This document shows, in pieces, positions 10,726 to 20,505 of a stretch of DNA of 64,000 nucleotides. How positions within the stretch are numbered: the first letter of the stretch is position 1; each line of letters opens with the position of its first letter. The stretch is taken from contig NZ_CP043489.1 of NCBI RefSeq assembly GCF_008330945.1, positions 1,116,001-1,180,000 on the forward strand, written 5' to 3'. Source of the stretch: Labrys sp. KNU-23 (lineage in GTDB: Bacteria; Pseudomonadota; Alphaproteobacteria; Rhizobiales; Labraceae). The notes under the pieces are model-generated. The model made no database searches. It worked only from the letters and a program-made list of their open reading frames with translations, and was not told where the DNA came from. A program made the position numbers and the translations under genes.

Positions 10726-11603
10726 CAGCGCTCTCTCTCCTGCTCCGGCATGACGCGATGGATCGCCCCGTTCACCATGAAAATCAGGATGGCGCCGATC
10801 ACCGCCACCGCCGAGGCATAGCCGTAGCGTCCGAGATCGAAGCCGAGCTGATACATGTAGAGATTGGGCACGAGGGTCGCATTGGCGGGCGCGCCCCGCG
10901 TCATGGTGAAGACGAGGTCGAAATTCTTGATCGAGAAGATGATGGTCAGCAACAGCACGATGCGCACTTCCGGCAGCAGCGAGGGCACGCTGATATGGTG
11001 GAAGGACTGCAGGGGGCTGGCACCGTCGACCTTGGCAGCATCGTAGAGCGAGGGCTCGATGCGCTGCAGGCCGGACATGAAGATGGCCATGCAGAACCCG
11101 GCATAATACCAGGTGGCGACGAGGCCGACGGCAGGCAGCGCGAAGGTGAAGCTGCCGAGCCAGGGCAGAGCGAGCGATTTGAGGCCGATCGCCTTCAGCG
11201 CCTGGTTCAATGGTCCGAAGGCGGGATTGTAGAGCCAGCGCCAGATGATGCCGAGCACCGCGGTGGGCATCACATAGGGCATGAAATAGAGCGTGCGCAG
11301 GACGAGTTGCTCGCGCGAATGGATCGAGGTGACGATGGCCGCCATCATCAGGCCGAGCAGCAAAGGCAGCGCTACATAGAAGACCAGCAGAAAAAGGTTG
11401 TTCTTGAGCGCGATGGTGAACACCGGATCGGAGAACAACGCGACATAGTTCTCCAGGCCGACGAAGCGTGGCGCGCTGATGCCGTCCCAGGCCGTGAAGC
11501 CGAGGACGATTGAGCTGAGGATCGGCACGAGGACGAAGGCGCCGTAGATCAGGAGAGAGGGCAATATATAGAGAAGATTACGATATTTGGAGGCGTCGAG
11601 CAT
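10725..11603 (-). CDS. Carbohydrate ABC transporter permease (MalF type)
   Basis: This 292-residue inner-membrane permease starts MLDASKYRNLLYILPSLLIYG and has six helices with the EAA-type motif YDAAKVDGASPLQSFHHIS at about 194-212. It pairs with the MalG-type subunit to form the membrane channel of a CUT1 sugar importer. The ATG at 11603 lies right before the first helix; the open frame reaches 11732 but those residues look non-coding. A stable hairpin separates it from the binding-protein gene. Confidence 0.92.
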   Translation of the reverse strand: MLDASKYRNLLYILPSLLIYGAFVLVPILSSIVLGFTAWDGISAPRFVGLENYVALFSDPVFTIALKNNLFLLVFYVALPLLLGLMMAAIVTSIHSREQLVLRTLYFMPYVMPTAVLGIIWRWLYNPAFGPLNQALKAIGLKSLALPWLGSFTFALPAVGLVATWYYAGFCMAIFMSGLQRIEPSLYDAAKVDGASPLQSFHHISVPSLLPEVRIVLLLTIIFSIKNFDLVFTMTRGAPANATLVPNLYMYQLGFDLGRYGYASAVAVIGAILIFMVNGAIHRVMPEQERER

Positions 11604-11694
11604 GGGCGCGGCTGGCCTTCCTGAAAACGCGGTTCGAAATGTCGAGGCTGGCGCCTCCCGCGGCCATGAGACCTGCGAAGCGCCAGCAGCAGCG

Positions 11695-11724
11695 ATCCCT
11701 TCTCCCGGCAGTGGAAGAAGGGAT
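11695..11724 (-). terminator. Hairpin between binding protein and permease genes
   Basis: ATCCCTTCT (11695-11703) pairs perfectly with AGAAGGGAT (11716-11724) around a 12-base loop, 15 bases after the binding-protein stop. There is no long T-run. Such hairpins in sugar ABC operons commonly stabilise the binding-protein message or reduce read-through into the permease genes. That role is inferred. Confidence 0.6.
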
Positions 11725-11738
11725 GGCGCCACTCCGCC

Positions 11739-13085
11739 CTATTTCTTCAGGCTTGCCATGTAGCCCTGATAGTCCTTGTCGACCGCAGCGATGAAGGCTT
11801 CCGGCGCGTCCTCCTTGGCGATCACCCGGGTCAGACCGTCGGTCAAGGTCTTCAGCATGGTGGGGCTGGCCCAGTCGGGATAGTGACCGAGGGCATTGGC
11901 GGCGTTGACCGTGTTCCACACCTTGATGGTCTCGCCGAGCAGGGCCGGGATCTGTACCTTGTCGGGTTTCTCCAGCGCCGCCACCGGCAGGTAGCCGGCC
12001 GCCGCCCAGGCCGCCGCCGCATCGTCGGACAGGAGATAGTTGATATAGTCGGCGGCCAGATCCTGCGTCGCCTTGTCCTTGGCAAGGGCCGTGACGGTCC
12101 AGGCCAGCTCGACTCCGCCCACCACGAGCGGGTCCTTCACGCTGGCCGCGGGCGGCAGAGCCATGAAGTGAATGTCTGGATTGGCCTGCATGTCGCCGAG
12201 CCGCCAGGTGCCGCTGATCAGAAAAGCGCCCTGCCCGCCCACGAAGAGCTGCACGGCATCGTCATCCGCGATGCCCTGGAAACCATCGTTGAAGGCCCCG
12301 CCATTGGCCCACTCCTGAACCTGCTTGGCGGCGGCCACATTGCCGGGCGTGTTCCAGCTGCCACCCCGGCCATAGACGAGATCGTCGAGGCTCTTGCGGT
12401 CGGCCGCGCCGATCATGGCCTGTGAGAGGGAAGCAAACATGTGCAGGGCCATATCGCCCTTGGTCGTGCCGATGGTGAACGGCGTGACACCCTTGGCCTT
12501 CAGTGCCTCCACATCCTTGGTGAGTTCGTCCAGGGTTGCCGGCGGCTTGTCGATGCCGGCCTCCTTCAGCACCTTGGCGTTGTAGTAAAGGCCGACCAGC
12601 TCGCCGAGGGCCGAAATGCCATAGGTCGGCCCGGTGCCGAATTCGCCCTTGTCGGACCAGCGGTCACGTGCGAGCACGCCGTCGGACTGCTTCTTGTCCC
12701 AGCCATATTTGCCGATATAGGCGTCGAGGGGCAGCAGCAGCTTTTCCTTGACCAGGGCTCCCATCTGCTGCGCGCCCTGATTGGCCTTGGTCACCGCCGG
12801 CCCGCCGCCGGAGGAGAGGGTCAGCTTGAGCGTCAGGCCCAGATCCTCGAAGGTACGCGCCGTGCGGGCGATCTTCACCCCGGGATGGGCCGCTTCGAAC
12901 TTGGCGTTGATCTCCGAAATCACCTTCGCCTGGGAAGGCAGGGCCTGGTCGTCCCAGACCGTGAGCGTCTGCGCGCCGGCGCCCTGGGGAGTACTTCCCC
13001 ATGACAGGGCGGCGAGTGCCAGGGAAGGCAAGAGCCGACGCAATACGAATTTGGTCCTCAAATACGACGTCCCCGTCCGCAACAT
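11739..13085 (-). CDS. Sugar ABC transporter substrate-binding protein
   Basis: This 448-residue periplasmic binding protein of the extracellular family 1 type has a signal peptide (RRLLPSLALAALSWG, cleavage near GAGAQ-TLTV, about residue 39) and the usual features: INAKFEAAHPGVKI, YGISALGELVGLYYNAKVLKEAG (read as YGISALGELVGLYYN) and a C-terminal segment EAFIAAVDKDYQGYMA. It delivers a sugar to the two permeases downstream. ATG 13085 was chosen because GGGAGG lies eight bases upstream. No ATPase gene is present, so the transporter probably borrows a shared MalK/UgpC-type ATPase. The sugar is unknown. Confidence 0.92.
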   Translation of the reverse strand: MLRTGTSYLRTKFVLRRLLPSLALAALSWGSTPQGAGAQTLTVWDDQALPSQAKVISEINAKFEAAHPGVKIARTARTFEDLGLTLKLTLSSGGGPAVTKANQGAQQMGALVKEKLLLPLDAYIGKYGWDKKQSDGVLARDRWSDKGEFGTGPTYGISALGELVGLYYNAKVLKEAGIDKPPATLDELTKDVEALKAKGVTPFTIGTTKGDMALHMFASLSQAMIGAADRKSLDDLVYGRGGSWNTPGNVAAAKQVQEWANGGAFNDGFQGIADDDAVQLFVGGQGAFLISGTWRLGDMQANPDIHFMALPPAASVKDPLVVGGVELAWTVTALAKDKATQDLAADYINYLLSDDAAAAWAAAGYLPVAALEKPDKVQIPALLGETIKVWNTVNAANALGHYPDWASPTMLKTLTDGLTRVIAKEDAPEAFIAAVDKDYQGYMASLKK

Positions 13086-13415
13086 CGGCAAGTCCTCCCT
13101 GCGTTGCGTGTGCACCGGACGCTTGCCGCCGCGAAGAAAAGCGGCAGAAACGGCAGCGTCTCTCTCATCGTCGGCGCTACCATCACGGGGAAGCACGCCC
13201 TTGGCAAGCTGCATTTGTAGGAGCAGCGGGAGCGGCATCGCCGGCGCCTGAAAGGCGCCATGCACGCGAAGACGTCACCGATGGCCGATTCGCCCTGAGC
13301 GGCGATGCCATGGTGTCTCCCTTGGAAATGCCCCATCCTCGCGCTAGGTAAGATCTGGCGTCGGATCCCGACCCCGAACCGCCCTACCCCTCGAAGTCCG
13401 CACGGGAGCGCTACC
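13086..13415. other. Divergent intergenic region, sugar transporter / GNAT
   Basis: These 330 bases lie between the divergent binding-protein and acetyltransferase genes. I see no conserved gene, no clear palindrome and no promoter I can defend. Short open frames here lack protein-like composition. Confidence 0.4.
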
Positions 13416-14015
13416 TTGGCCGACACCGCCGTCATCCGTCCTGCTACCGAGGCCGACCGCCCCGCCCTCTACGAGATCTGCCTGCGCACGGCCGACAATG
13501 GTTCGGACGCCAGCCATCTTTATTCGGAACCCCGCCTGCCCGGCTTCATATGGGCCGTACCCTATCAGGCCGTGGTGCCCGACTTTGCCTTCGTGCTCGA
13601 TGCCGGCGCAGGACCCGTCGGCTATGTCGTCGCCGCTCCGGACACCGCCGCCTTCGCCGATCGGCTCGAGCGCGAATGGTGGCCCGATGTCCGCCGGCTC
13701 GTTGGCGGCCTCACGCCGCACACCGCCAATGACGAAAGGGTCCTGGCGCTGATTCGCCGGCCGGAGACGAAGGACCCCGCTATGCTCGCCGACTATCCGG
13801 CCCACCTCCACATCAATCTGCTGCCGCTGTTCCAAAGCAGCGGCTGGGGCCGCCGCCTGGTCGAGACCGAACTCGCGGCTCTCAGAGCCAAGGGCGTGCC
13901 GGGCCTGCATCTCGGCGTCAGCGCCGGCAACGCCAAGGTGATCGGCTTCTACGAGAAACTGGGTTTTCGGGAAATCGCACGACCGGCAAGCATCTATATG
14001 GGCATGCGGCTATAG
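13416..14015 (+). CDS. GNAT N-acetyltransferase (NCOAT-like)
   Basis: The 199-residue protein shows a GNAT fold whose motifs match the acetyltransferase-like domain found at the end of O-GlcNAcases and its free-standing bacterial relatives: IRPATEADRPALYEICLRT, YPAHLHINLLPLFQSSGWGR (acetyl-CoA loop) and GVSAGNAKVIGFYEKLGF. The substrate is unknown. I chose a TTG start at 13416 because it begins the conserved domain and has GGGAG eight bases upstream; the ATG at 13305 would add 37 unconserved residues. Confidence 0.85.
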   Translation: MADTAVIRPATEADRPALYEICLRTADNGSDASHLYSEPRLPGFIWAVPYQAVVPDFAFVLDAGAGPVGYVVAAPDTAAFADRLEREWWPDVRRLVGGLTPHTANDERVLALIRRPETKDPAMLADYPAHLHINLLPLFQSSGWGRRLVETELAALRAKGVPGLHLGVSAGNAKVIGFYEKLGFREIARPASIYMGMRL

Positions 14016-14157
14016 GGGCGCTGGCGGGCGAAAGGTCCATCCTGCCGATGTCCGTCGCCTGCTGCGCTGACGCAGCGTCTTTCCGGCTTCCCATCCAGCC
14101 TCTTCCGTTTTACCAACGGGGGGCTGCGCTGGGTGGCAGTTCAACTGGGAAGACATC

Positions 14158-15534
14158 ATGCCGGCACCGCAATCCGACGCTTTCGTTCTCTTCGGCGTTA
14201 CGGGCGATCTCGCCTTCAAGCAGATCTTTCCTGCCCTGTATGCCATGGTCCGGCGCAATGCTCTCAATGTGCCGGTGATCGGTGTTGCCTTCGATCCCTG
14301 GGACATTGAAAAGCTGCGCGCCCGGGCCCGCGAGAGCACGGTGAAGGCCTATGGCGATGCCTTCGACGAGAGCGTATTCGCCAGGTTTTCCAGCCTTCTC
14401 GGCTATGTCAGCGGCGATTACCGCAGCCCCGAGACCTTCGCCGAGCTGAAGGTGGCCCTGGGCCAGGCGAGCCGTCCCCTGCACTATCTGGCGATCCCGC
14501 CGAGCCTGTTCGAAACGGTGGCTGAAGGCCTGCAGCAATCGGGCTGTGCCGCCAATACCAGGCTGATGGTGGAAAAGCCCTTCGGGCATGACGAGGCCTC
14601 CGCCAAGGAGCTCAACGCCGTCCTGCATCGCTTCTTCGACGAGAGCGCCATCTTCCGCATCGACCATTATGTCGGCAAGGAAGCCATCCAGAACCTGCTC
14701 TATTTCCGCTTCGCCAACGCTTTCCTCGAACCGGTCTGGAACCGCAATTTCGTCGAGAGCATCCAGATCACCATGGCCGAGAACTTCGGCGTGCAGGGCC
14801 GCGGCAAGTTCTATGACGAAGTCGGCACGATCCGCGACGTGATCCAGAACCATCTCGTCAACGTGCTGATCCTGCTCGCCATGGAGCCGCCGGCCGGCCG
14901 GCTCGAGGACGATCTGATCGAGGAGAAGGTCAAGATCTTCAAGGCGATCCGCACGCTGACGCCCGATGACGTGGTGCGCGGCCAGTTCGTCGGCTATCAC
15001 GACGAGCCCGGCGTGGCGCCTGCTTCCACCGTCGAGACCTTCGCAGCGGTGAGGATGTTCGTCGACAGCTGGCGCTGGGCCGACGTGCCCTTCTATATCC
15101 GTGCCGGCAAGAACCTGCCGGTGCGCTGCACCGAGGTGGTCGTCAGGTTCAGGAAGCCGCCGCACGACGTCTTCGCCGAACGGCTGCAGGGGCCTTCGAA
15201 CGAGCTTCGATTCCGCATCAATCCGCAGATCACCATCGGGCTCGGCTCACGCATCAAGGCCCCCGGAGAGGACCTGGTCGGCGAGCCGGTCGAACTGGTG
15301 GCCGTCGACGATGGCACCGGTGACCTCGCCCCCTATGAGCGGCTGATCGGCGACGCCATGGAGGGCGACAATGCCCTGTTCACCCGGCAGGATGCCGCCG
15401 AAATCGCCTGGCGCATCTTCGATCCCGTCATCGGCAATGTCGTGCCCGTCACCCCCTACCAGCCCGGCAGCTGGGGCCCGTCGACCATGGCCGGCTTCGA
15501 GCCACCCTTCGGCTGGGTCGACCCCAAGGTGTGA
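14158..15534 (+). CDS. zwf: Glucose-6-phosphate 1-dehydrogenase
   Basis: This cytosolic enzyme oxidises glucose-6-phosphate to 6-phosphogluconolactone with NADP+ or NAD+, the entry to the pentose-phosphate and Entner-Doudoroff routes. The 458 residues carry the dinucleotide motif [17 protein letters not shown] (11-27), the substrate signature RIDHYVGKE at 167-175, and the catalytic-base region RDVIQNH with His about 232. The glycine-rich loop reads GVTGDLA instead of the more usual GASGDLA. GGGAAG precedes the ATG. pgl and edd are not adjacent; the gene stands alone between the GNAT gene and a REP element. Confidence 0.95.
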   Translation: MPAPQSDAFVLFGVTGDLAFKQIFPALYAMVRRNALNVPVIGVAFDPWDIEKLRARARESTVKAYGDAFDESVFARFSSLLGYVSGDYRSPETFAELKVALGQASRPLHYLAIPPSLFETVAEGLQQSGCAANTRLMVEKPFGHDEASAKELNAVLHRFFDESAIFRIDHYVGKEAIQNLLYFRFANAFLEPVWNRNFVESIQITMAENFGVQGRGKFYDEVGTIRDVIQNHLVNVLILLAMEPPAGRLEDDLIEEKVKIFKAIRTLTPDDVVRGQFVGYHDEPGVAPASTVETFAAVRMFVDSWRWADVPFYIRAGKNLPVRCTEVVVRFRKPPHDVFAERLQGPSNELRFRINPQITIGLGSRIKAPGEDLVGEPVELVAVDDGTGDLAPYERLIGDAMEGDNALFTRQDAAEIAWRIFDPVIGNVVPVTPYQPGSWGPSTMAGFEPPFGWVDPKV

Positions 15535-15564
15535 GGACCCGCCCATAAAGGGCGACGCTGAGCT

Positions 15565-15659
15565 TTGTCATGCCCGGGCTTGACCCGGGCATCCACTGCA
15601 GTGCCCTACGCAATGGTGAGCAAAGAGCTGGATTGCCGGGTCAGGCCCGGCAATGACAA
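15565..15659. repeat. Rhizobial-type REP/BIME palindromic element
   Basis: Two hairpins, TGCCCGGG-cttga-CCCGGGCA (15571-15591) and TTGCCGGG-tcag-CCCGGCAA (about 15633-15652), are bracketed by TTGTCAT and ATGACAA that pair with each other. The wording TGTCATGCCCGGGCTTGA with its mirror partner is familiar from many rhizobial genomes. It lies just after zwf and may also end that transcript. Confidence 0.8.
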
Positions 15660-15699
15660 CGGTCGCGTGAGTTCAAGCCCGCTTGCGCCGGCCGAAGCC

Positions 15700-16590
15700 T
15701 CAATTGCACTTCACGTCATAATCCGACACCGAGGGGTAGTCGTTGTCACCGGCGGTGGTGACCGACAGGGTGCCCGCCTCGCCGCGATAATTGAAATTGC
15801 AATAGCCGAGCCCGGTGCCCGAGCAGGCTTCCGCCTCGACCACGCCGAGCTTGACGAGATCGGCGACGCGGCTGTCGGTGCGATCCTGCTCGCTCGAAGG
15901 CACGGGTTCCCAGCCATTCGCCTTCAGCGCTGCGCGTGCCTTGTCGATCGGCATGTCGTGGATGTTGGGCACCTTGGCGCGGCCGCCGCAGACACCGTCA
16001 TTGGCCGCCACGGGGTTGAACTCGAACTTGTAGTCGTCGATCGAGCGCATGTCGCCGAGCGGCGTGGCGAGATAGTCGCCGTCAATGACACGCACCCCTC
16101 CCCCTTCGAGGGCCTGGATGCGACCCAGCGACTGCTTGGAGCCCTTTTCAGCATAGAGCAGGGCAACCAGCTTGCTGCCGTCGAAGACACCGACATTGCC
16201 GTCATTGACCAAGCAGGTACCGCTGGTGCCCGGCTCGAACCCGCCGGCGAAGCTGACGGCGCGCAGGGATGTCCCCAGCTTGGCCTCGCCCGTCACGGCC
16301 CAGCCGCGCTCCGCCACGACGCGGCCGGCCTCCGAGCTCGGCTTGACAGTCAGATGGCTGCATTCGTCCAACCCCGACACGGCCCCCGGCGCGCGCGGCA
16401 GGGTGGTGAGCAGGCGGAACGCCACGCCCTTGACCTCGCTGCTGGTGGAGGGCGGCTCGTCCCCCATGCCCATCGCCGCAGCCAGGGCCGGCACCGCCGC
16501 GGCGCCCAGCATCAACGCGCTTGCCAAAGATGCAGCAAGGAAAACCCGCCCTTTCCCGGTGTTCGCTACAGCCCGCCGTCCATCCGTCAT
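15700..16590 (-). CDS. Exported protein of unknown function with a PASTA-like segment
   Basis: I do not recognise a defined family. The 296-residue protein has a signal peptide (VFLAASLASALMLGAAAVPA, cleavage near residue 39). Residues about 207-230 (VPNIHDMPIDKARAALKANG and following) resemble a PASTA repeat, the kind that binds cell-wall or glycan ligands, though a single match is weak. Seven cysteines (about 77, 126, 201, 256, 264, 295 among them) suggest disulphides. ATG 16590 has GGAGA seven bases upstream. It lies downstream of, and in the same direction as, putA but is separated from it by a 216-base gap containing a hairpin. Confidence 0.7.
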   Translation of the reverse strand: MTDGRRAVANTGKGRVFLAASLASALMLGAAAVPALAAAMGMGDEPPSTSSEVKGVAFRLLTTLPRAPGAVSGLDECSHLTVKPSSEAGRVVAERGWAVTGEAKLGTSLRAVSFAGGFEPGTSGTCLVNDGNVGVFDGSKLVALLYAEKGSKQSLGRIQALEGGGVRVIDGDYLATPLGDMRSIDDYKFEFNPVAANDGVCGGRAKVPNIHDMPIDKARAALKANGWEPVPSSEQDRTDSRVADLVKLGVVEAEACSGTGLGYCNFNYRGEAGTLSVTTAGDNDYPSVSDYDVKCN

Positions 16591-16751
16591 TGTCGTCTCC
16601 ACTGTCGCCGATTCATCGGATCGGCGCTGCCGCCAAGATATCGGCGCGCGGCGACAAGACAATCATCGTGGTGCGAAGTTTCAAGCTCGACTGGGGATAG
16701 AGGTTTCCGGGGGAACAAGGCGATGTTCATTCGGGCACGGTAAGGCGAGCA

Positions 16752-16782
16752 TCTTCCTTCCCCCCTTGCGGGAGAAGGAAGA
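16752..16782 (-). terminator. Hairpin downstream of putA
   Basis: TCTTCCTTC (16752-16760) pairs with GAAGGAAGA (16774-16782), with further C/G pairing inside. It lies 25 bases past the putA stop on the transcript side. The sequence resembles a CCTTCTCCC-type palindrome widespread in rhizobial genomes. The terminator role is inferred. Confidence 0.6.
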
Positions 16783-16806
16783 CTCAGGCCTCGCTCTGCC
16801 TGTCCC

Positions 16807-19800
16807 CTACCCGATGGTCATCAGGCTGGCATTGCCGCCGGCGGCCGTGGTGTTGATGGAGGTGGAAACCTCTTCCAGGAGCCAGTTGAGGCAATAGGCG
16901 TCCGCTTTTGCCGCGAGTTCCTGCGAGGAGGCTGCCTGCACCAGGACGAGCGGGCCCGGCAGGCCGGCGATGGCCTTGCTTGCTTCCTGGATCTGCTCCG
17001 TGCTTCCCTCGACCAGGGCGCCGGCGAACGGACCCGACTTCTTCCAATCCCTGCTCCAGCTCACCCGCGCCGCCACGCTGGCCGGCAGGGTCTTGAGCAC
17101 GGGCTGCAGGCCGGAGGCCGTGTCGACGACCACGCTGTTGCCGGTGGCAAGCGCCGCAGTGAGCTGCCGGTGCAGGCCGATCTCGGTCTGCGGTACCAGC
17201 AGAATCTGGCCTCGCGGATGCAGGGCATAGAGATTGCGTTCGCCGACAGGGCCGGTGAGCTCGATCGCCAGGCCGAGGGCGGAGTCGCCGCCGATCTCGC
17301 GCGCATCCTGGGCCAGATTGTTCATGCCGCGCTGGCCCAGCCATTTGGCGAAGTCGGTCAGCACCGGATCGGTATGGACCGAGCTGTGCCGCGGGGGAAT
17401 CGGCGGGGTATCGACCAGGCGTCCGAGATAGAGAGGCCCGCCCGCCTTGGGACCGGTGCCGGACAGGCCGCGCCCGCCGAAGGGCTGCACGCCGACGACC
17501 GCGCCGATGGTGTTGCGGTTGATATAGACATTGCCGACCTTCACCAGACTGGTGACATGCGCAATGGTCTCGTCGAGACGGGTATGCAGGCCGAAGGTCA
17601 GGCCATAACCCGTGGCGTTGATCGCATCGATCAGGCGTTCCAGATCGTCGCGCTTGTAGCGCACCACATGCAGCACCGGCCCGAAGACCTCGCGCGTGAG
17701 ATCGGCCAGCTCGTTGATCTCGATGATGGTGGGCGCCACGAAGGTGCCGGCCTGCGTCGCTTCGTCCAGCGCCACCTGTTCCACCTTGCGGCCACGGCCG
17801 CGCATGGCCTCGACATGGCCCTCGATGATGGCCTTGGCCTCGGCGGTAATGACGGGGCCGATATCGACCTTCAGGCTGTCGGTCGAACCGATGCTGAGCT
17901 CCTTCAGCGCGCCCTTGAGCATGGCGAGGGTGCGGTCGGCGACATCTTCCTGCAGGCAGAGCACGCGCAGCGCCGAGCAGCGCTGGCCGGCGCTGTCGAA
18001 GGCGGAGGCGATCACGTCTGCGACCACCTGTTCGGCCAGGGCCGAGGAATCGACGATCATGGCGTTCTGGCCGCCGGTTTCGGCGATCAGCGGGATCGGC
18101 TTGCCATTGGATCCAAGGCGCGTCGCGAGCTGGGCCTGGATCAGGCGCGCCACCTCGGTCGAGCCGGTGAACATCACGCCCGCGGTCTGAGGCGCGGCCA
18201 CCAGCCCGGCGCCGACGCGGCCATCGCCCGGCAGGAGCTGCAGGGCGTCGGCCGGCACACCGGCCTCATGCAGGATGCGCACGGCCTGGGCCGCGATCAG
18301 CGGGGTTTCCTCCGCGGGCTTGGCGAGCACGGCATTGCCCGTCACCAAAGCGGCGGCGACCTGGCCGGAGAAGATCGCCAGCGGGAAGTTCCACGGGCTG
18401 ATGCAGACGACCGGCCCGAGCGGCTTATGGGCGACGCCCAGCGTAAGGCGGGCCTGGTCGGCGTAATAGCGCAGGAAGTCGATGGCCTCGCGCACCTCGG
18501 CGATGGCGTTCGGCATCGACTTGCCCGCCTCGCGCATGATCAGGCCGAGCAGCACCGGCATCTCGCTCTGCATGATGTCGGCGGCGCGCTCCAGGCAGGT
18601 CGCCCGCTCGCCAGGCGTCCAGCGGGACCAGCCCTGCATCGCCTTTTGCGCGTTCACCATCGCCGTCGCCACATCGGCCTCGGTGGCCTCGGTCACCTCA
18701 CCGACGACATCGCTGTGGTCGCCGGGATTGAGCACGGGCCGGCTTTCTCCGGCGCTGCGCGCGCCGGCGAGCTGCGGTACGGATGTCCAGGCGCGGCCGG
18801 CGCTCTCCTTGAGGATTGCGCCGATCTCGGCAAGCGTCGTCTCGTTGGAGAGGTCGAGCCCGGTGGAATTGGCGCGCTCGTCATAGAGATCGGCGGGCAG
18901 GGAAATCTGGTCGTGGCGCGCCCCGACCACCGCCATCGACCGGATCACCTCGGCCGGATCGGCGATCAGTTCGTCAACGGAGACATTGGGGTCGCCGATG
19001 CGATTGACGAAGGAGGAGTTCGCGCCGTTCTCGAGCAGGCGGCGCACGAGATAGGCGAGCAGCGTCTCATGCGTGCCGACGGGGGCATAGATGCGAGCCG
19101 GCCGGCGCAGCTTGTGCGCCCCGACCACCTCGTCATAGAGCGGCTCGCCCATGCCGTGCAGGCATTGGAACTCGTATTGGCCGGTTTTGAAGTCGGCGCC
19201 GGCGAGTTGATAGATGGTGGCGAGCGACTGGGCGTTGTGCGTGGCAAATTGCGGGAAGACGGCGTCAGTGGCCTCCAGCAGCTTGCGCGCACAGGCGATG
19301 TAGGAGACGTCCGTGTGGACCTTGCGGGTGAAGACGGGAAAGTCGGCGAGGCCGTCGACCTGCGCCCGCTTGATCTCGGCATCCCAATAGGCGCCCTTGA
19401 CCAGACGCACCATGATGCGGTGCCCGGTGCGGCGCGCCAGGTCGATGATGAAGTCGAGCACGAAGGGGCAGCGCTTGCCATAGGCCTGCACCACGAAGCC
19501 GATGCCGTCCCAGCCCTTGAGATCGGGGTCCTCGCACAGGCTTTCCAGGAGGTCGAGCGAGAGTTCAAGCCGATCGGCCTCCTCCGCGTCGATGTTGAGG
19601 CCGATGTCATACTGCTTGGCGATCGCGGCCAGCGCCTTCACCTTGGGCAGCAACTCCGCCATCACCCGCTCGGCCTGGGCGCGCACATAGCGCGGATGCA
19701 GCGCCGAGAGCTTGATGGAGATGCCGGGTCCCTCATAGATGCCGCGGCCGGCCGAAGCGCGGCCGATGGCATGGATGGCGGTCTCGTAATCCTTGTAGTA

Positions 19801-20505
19801 GCGCGTCGCATCGGCGGCGGTGGTGGCCGCCTCGCCCAGCATGTCGTAGGAATAGCGAAAGCCCCTCTCCTCCAGCGGCCGGGCGCGTTTCAGCGCTTCC
19901 GCGATGGTCTCGCCGGTGACGAACTGCTCGCCCATCATGCGCATCGCCATGTCGACGCCGCGGCGGATCACGGGCTCGCCGCAACGGGCGATCAGCCGGG
20001 TCAGCGCGGCCGAAAGGCCACGATCATTGACCGTGTTCGACAGTTTGCCGGTGACGACCAGGCCCCAGGTCGCGGCATTGACGAAGAGCGAACGGCCGCC
20101 ACCGACATGGGAGCGCCAATCGCCGTCAGCGATCTTGTCACGGATCAGGGCGTCTCGCGTCGCCATGTCGGGGATGCGCAGCAGGGCCTCGGCGAGGCAC
20201 ATCAGCGCCACGCCTTCCTGGCTGGAGAGCGAATATTCATGCACCAGCGCTTCGACACCGCCACCCCGGCGCTTGGAACGCAACGCCTCGATCAGCTTGC
20301 GGCCGGTGGCGCTGATCGCCTCCCTGACACCCGCCGGCAGGCTGGCCTGCTCCAGGAGCGCCGCCACGCATTCCTCCTCGGAGCGACGATAGGCTGCCGT
20401 GATCGCTTGGCGCAGCGGCGTCTGCGGCCGGATCGGCGGCGCAAAATCGGCGAAGGGCCTGGCGGCTGGCTGAGGATTTTGGCTGAGTGCGGCAGATGTC
20501 GTCAT
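16807..20505 (-). CDS. putA: Bifunctional proline dehydrogenase / L-glutamate gamma-semialdehyde dehydrogenase
   Basis: PutA oxidises proline to glutamate in two steps, using an FAD domain that feeds the quinone pool and an NAD+ aldehyde dehydrogenase domain. In the 1232 residues the proline dehydrogenase barrel spans about 170-490 (RLVKGAYWDAEIKRAQ; FQCLHGMGEPLYDEVVG) and the aldehyde dehydrogenase about 550-1010, with Glu about 809 in ETGGQNAM and the catalytic Cys about 843 in SAGQRCSALR. A C-terminal extension of about 200 residues follows, as in long PutAs. The N-terminal ribbon-helix-helix DNA-binding domain of the E. coli type is missing, so it is not its own repressor; the divergent putR supplies regulation. 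ATG 20505 is the most likely start; ATG 20538 is possible. Confidence 0.96.
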   Translation of the reverse strand: MTTSAALSQNPQPAARPFADFAPPIRPQTPLRQAITAAYRRSEEECVAALLEQASLPAGVREAISATGRKLIEALRSKRRGGGVEALVHEYSLSSQEGVALMCLAEALLRIPDMATRDALIRDKIADGDWRSHVGGGRSLFVNAATWGLVVTGKLSNTVNDRGLSAALTRLIARCGEPVIRRGVDMAMRMMGEQFVTGETIAEALKRARPLEERGFRYSYDMLGEAATTAADATRYYKDYETAIHAIGRASAGRGIYEGPGISIKLSALHPRYVRAQAERVMAELLPKVKALAAIAKQYDIGLNIDAEEADRLELSLDLLESLCEDPDLKGWDGIGFVVQAYGKRCPFVLDFIIDLARRTGHRIMVRLVKGAYWDAEIKRAQVDGLADFPVFTRKVHTDVSYIACARKLLEATDAVFPQFATHNAQSLATIYQLAGADFKTGQYEFQCLHGMGEPLYDEVVGAHKLRRPARIYAPVGTHETLLAYLVRRLLENGANSSFVNRIGDPNVSVDELIADPAEVIRSMAVVGARHDQISLPADLYDERANSTGLDLSNETTLAEIGAILKESAGRAWTSVPQLAGARSAGESRPVLNPGDHSDVVGEVTEATEADVATAMVNAQKAMQGWSRWTPGERATCLERAADIMQSEMPVLLGLIMREAGKSMPNAIAEVREAIDFLRYYADQARLTLGVAHKPLGPVVCISPWNFPLAIFSGQVAAALVTGNAVLAKPAEETPLIAAQAVRILHEAGVPADALQLLPGDGRVGAGLVAAPQTAGVMFTGSTEVARLIQAQLATRLGSNGKPIPLIAETGGQNAMIVDSSALAEQVVADVIASAFDSAGQRCSALRVLCLQEDVADRTLAMLKGALKELSIGSTDSLKVDIGPVITAEAKAIIEGHVEAMRGRGRKVEQVALDEATQAGTFVAPTIIEINELADLTREVFGPVLHVVRYKRDDLERLIDAINATGYGLTFGLHTRLDETIAHVTSLVKVGNVYINRNTIGAVVGVQPFGGRGLSGTGPKAGGPLYLGRLVDTPPIPPRHSSVHTDPVLTDFAKWLGQRGMNNLAQDAREIGGDSALGLAIELTGPVGERNLYALHPRGQILLVPQTEIGLHRQLTAALATGNSVVVDTASGLQPVLKTLPASVAARVSWSRDWKKSGPFAGALVEGSTEQIQEASKAIAGLPGPLVLVQAASSQELAAKADAYCLNWLLEEVSTSINTTAAGGNASLMTIG

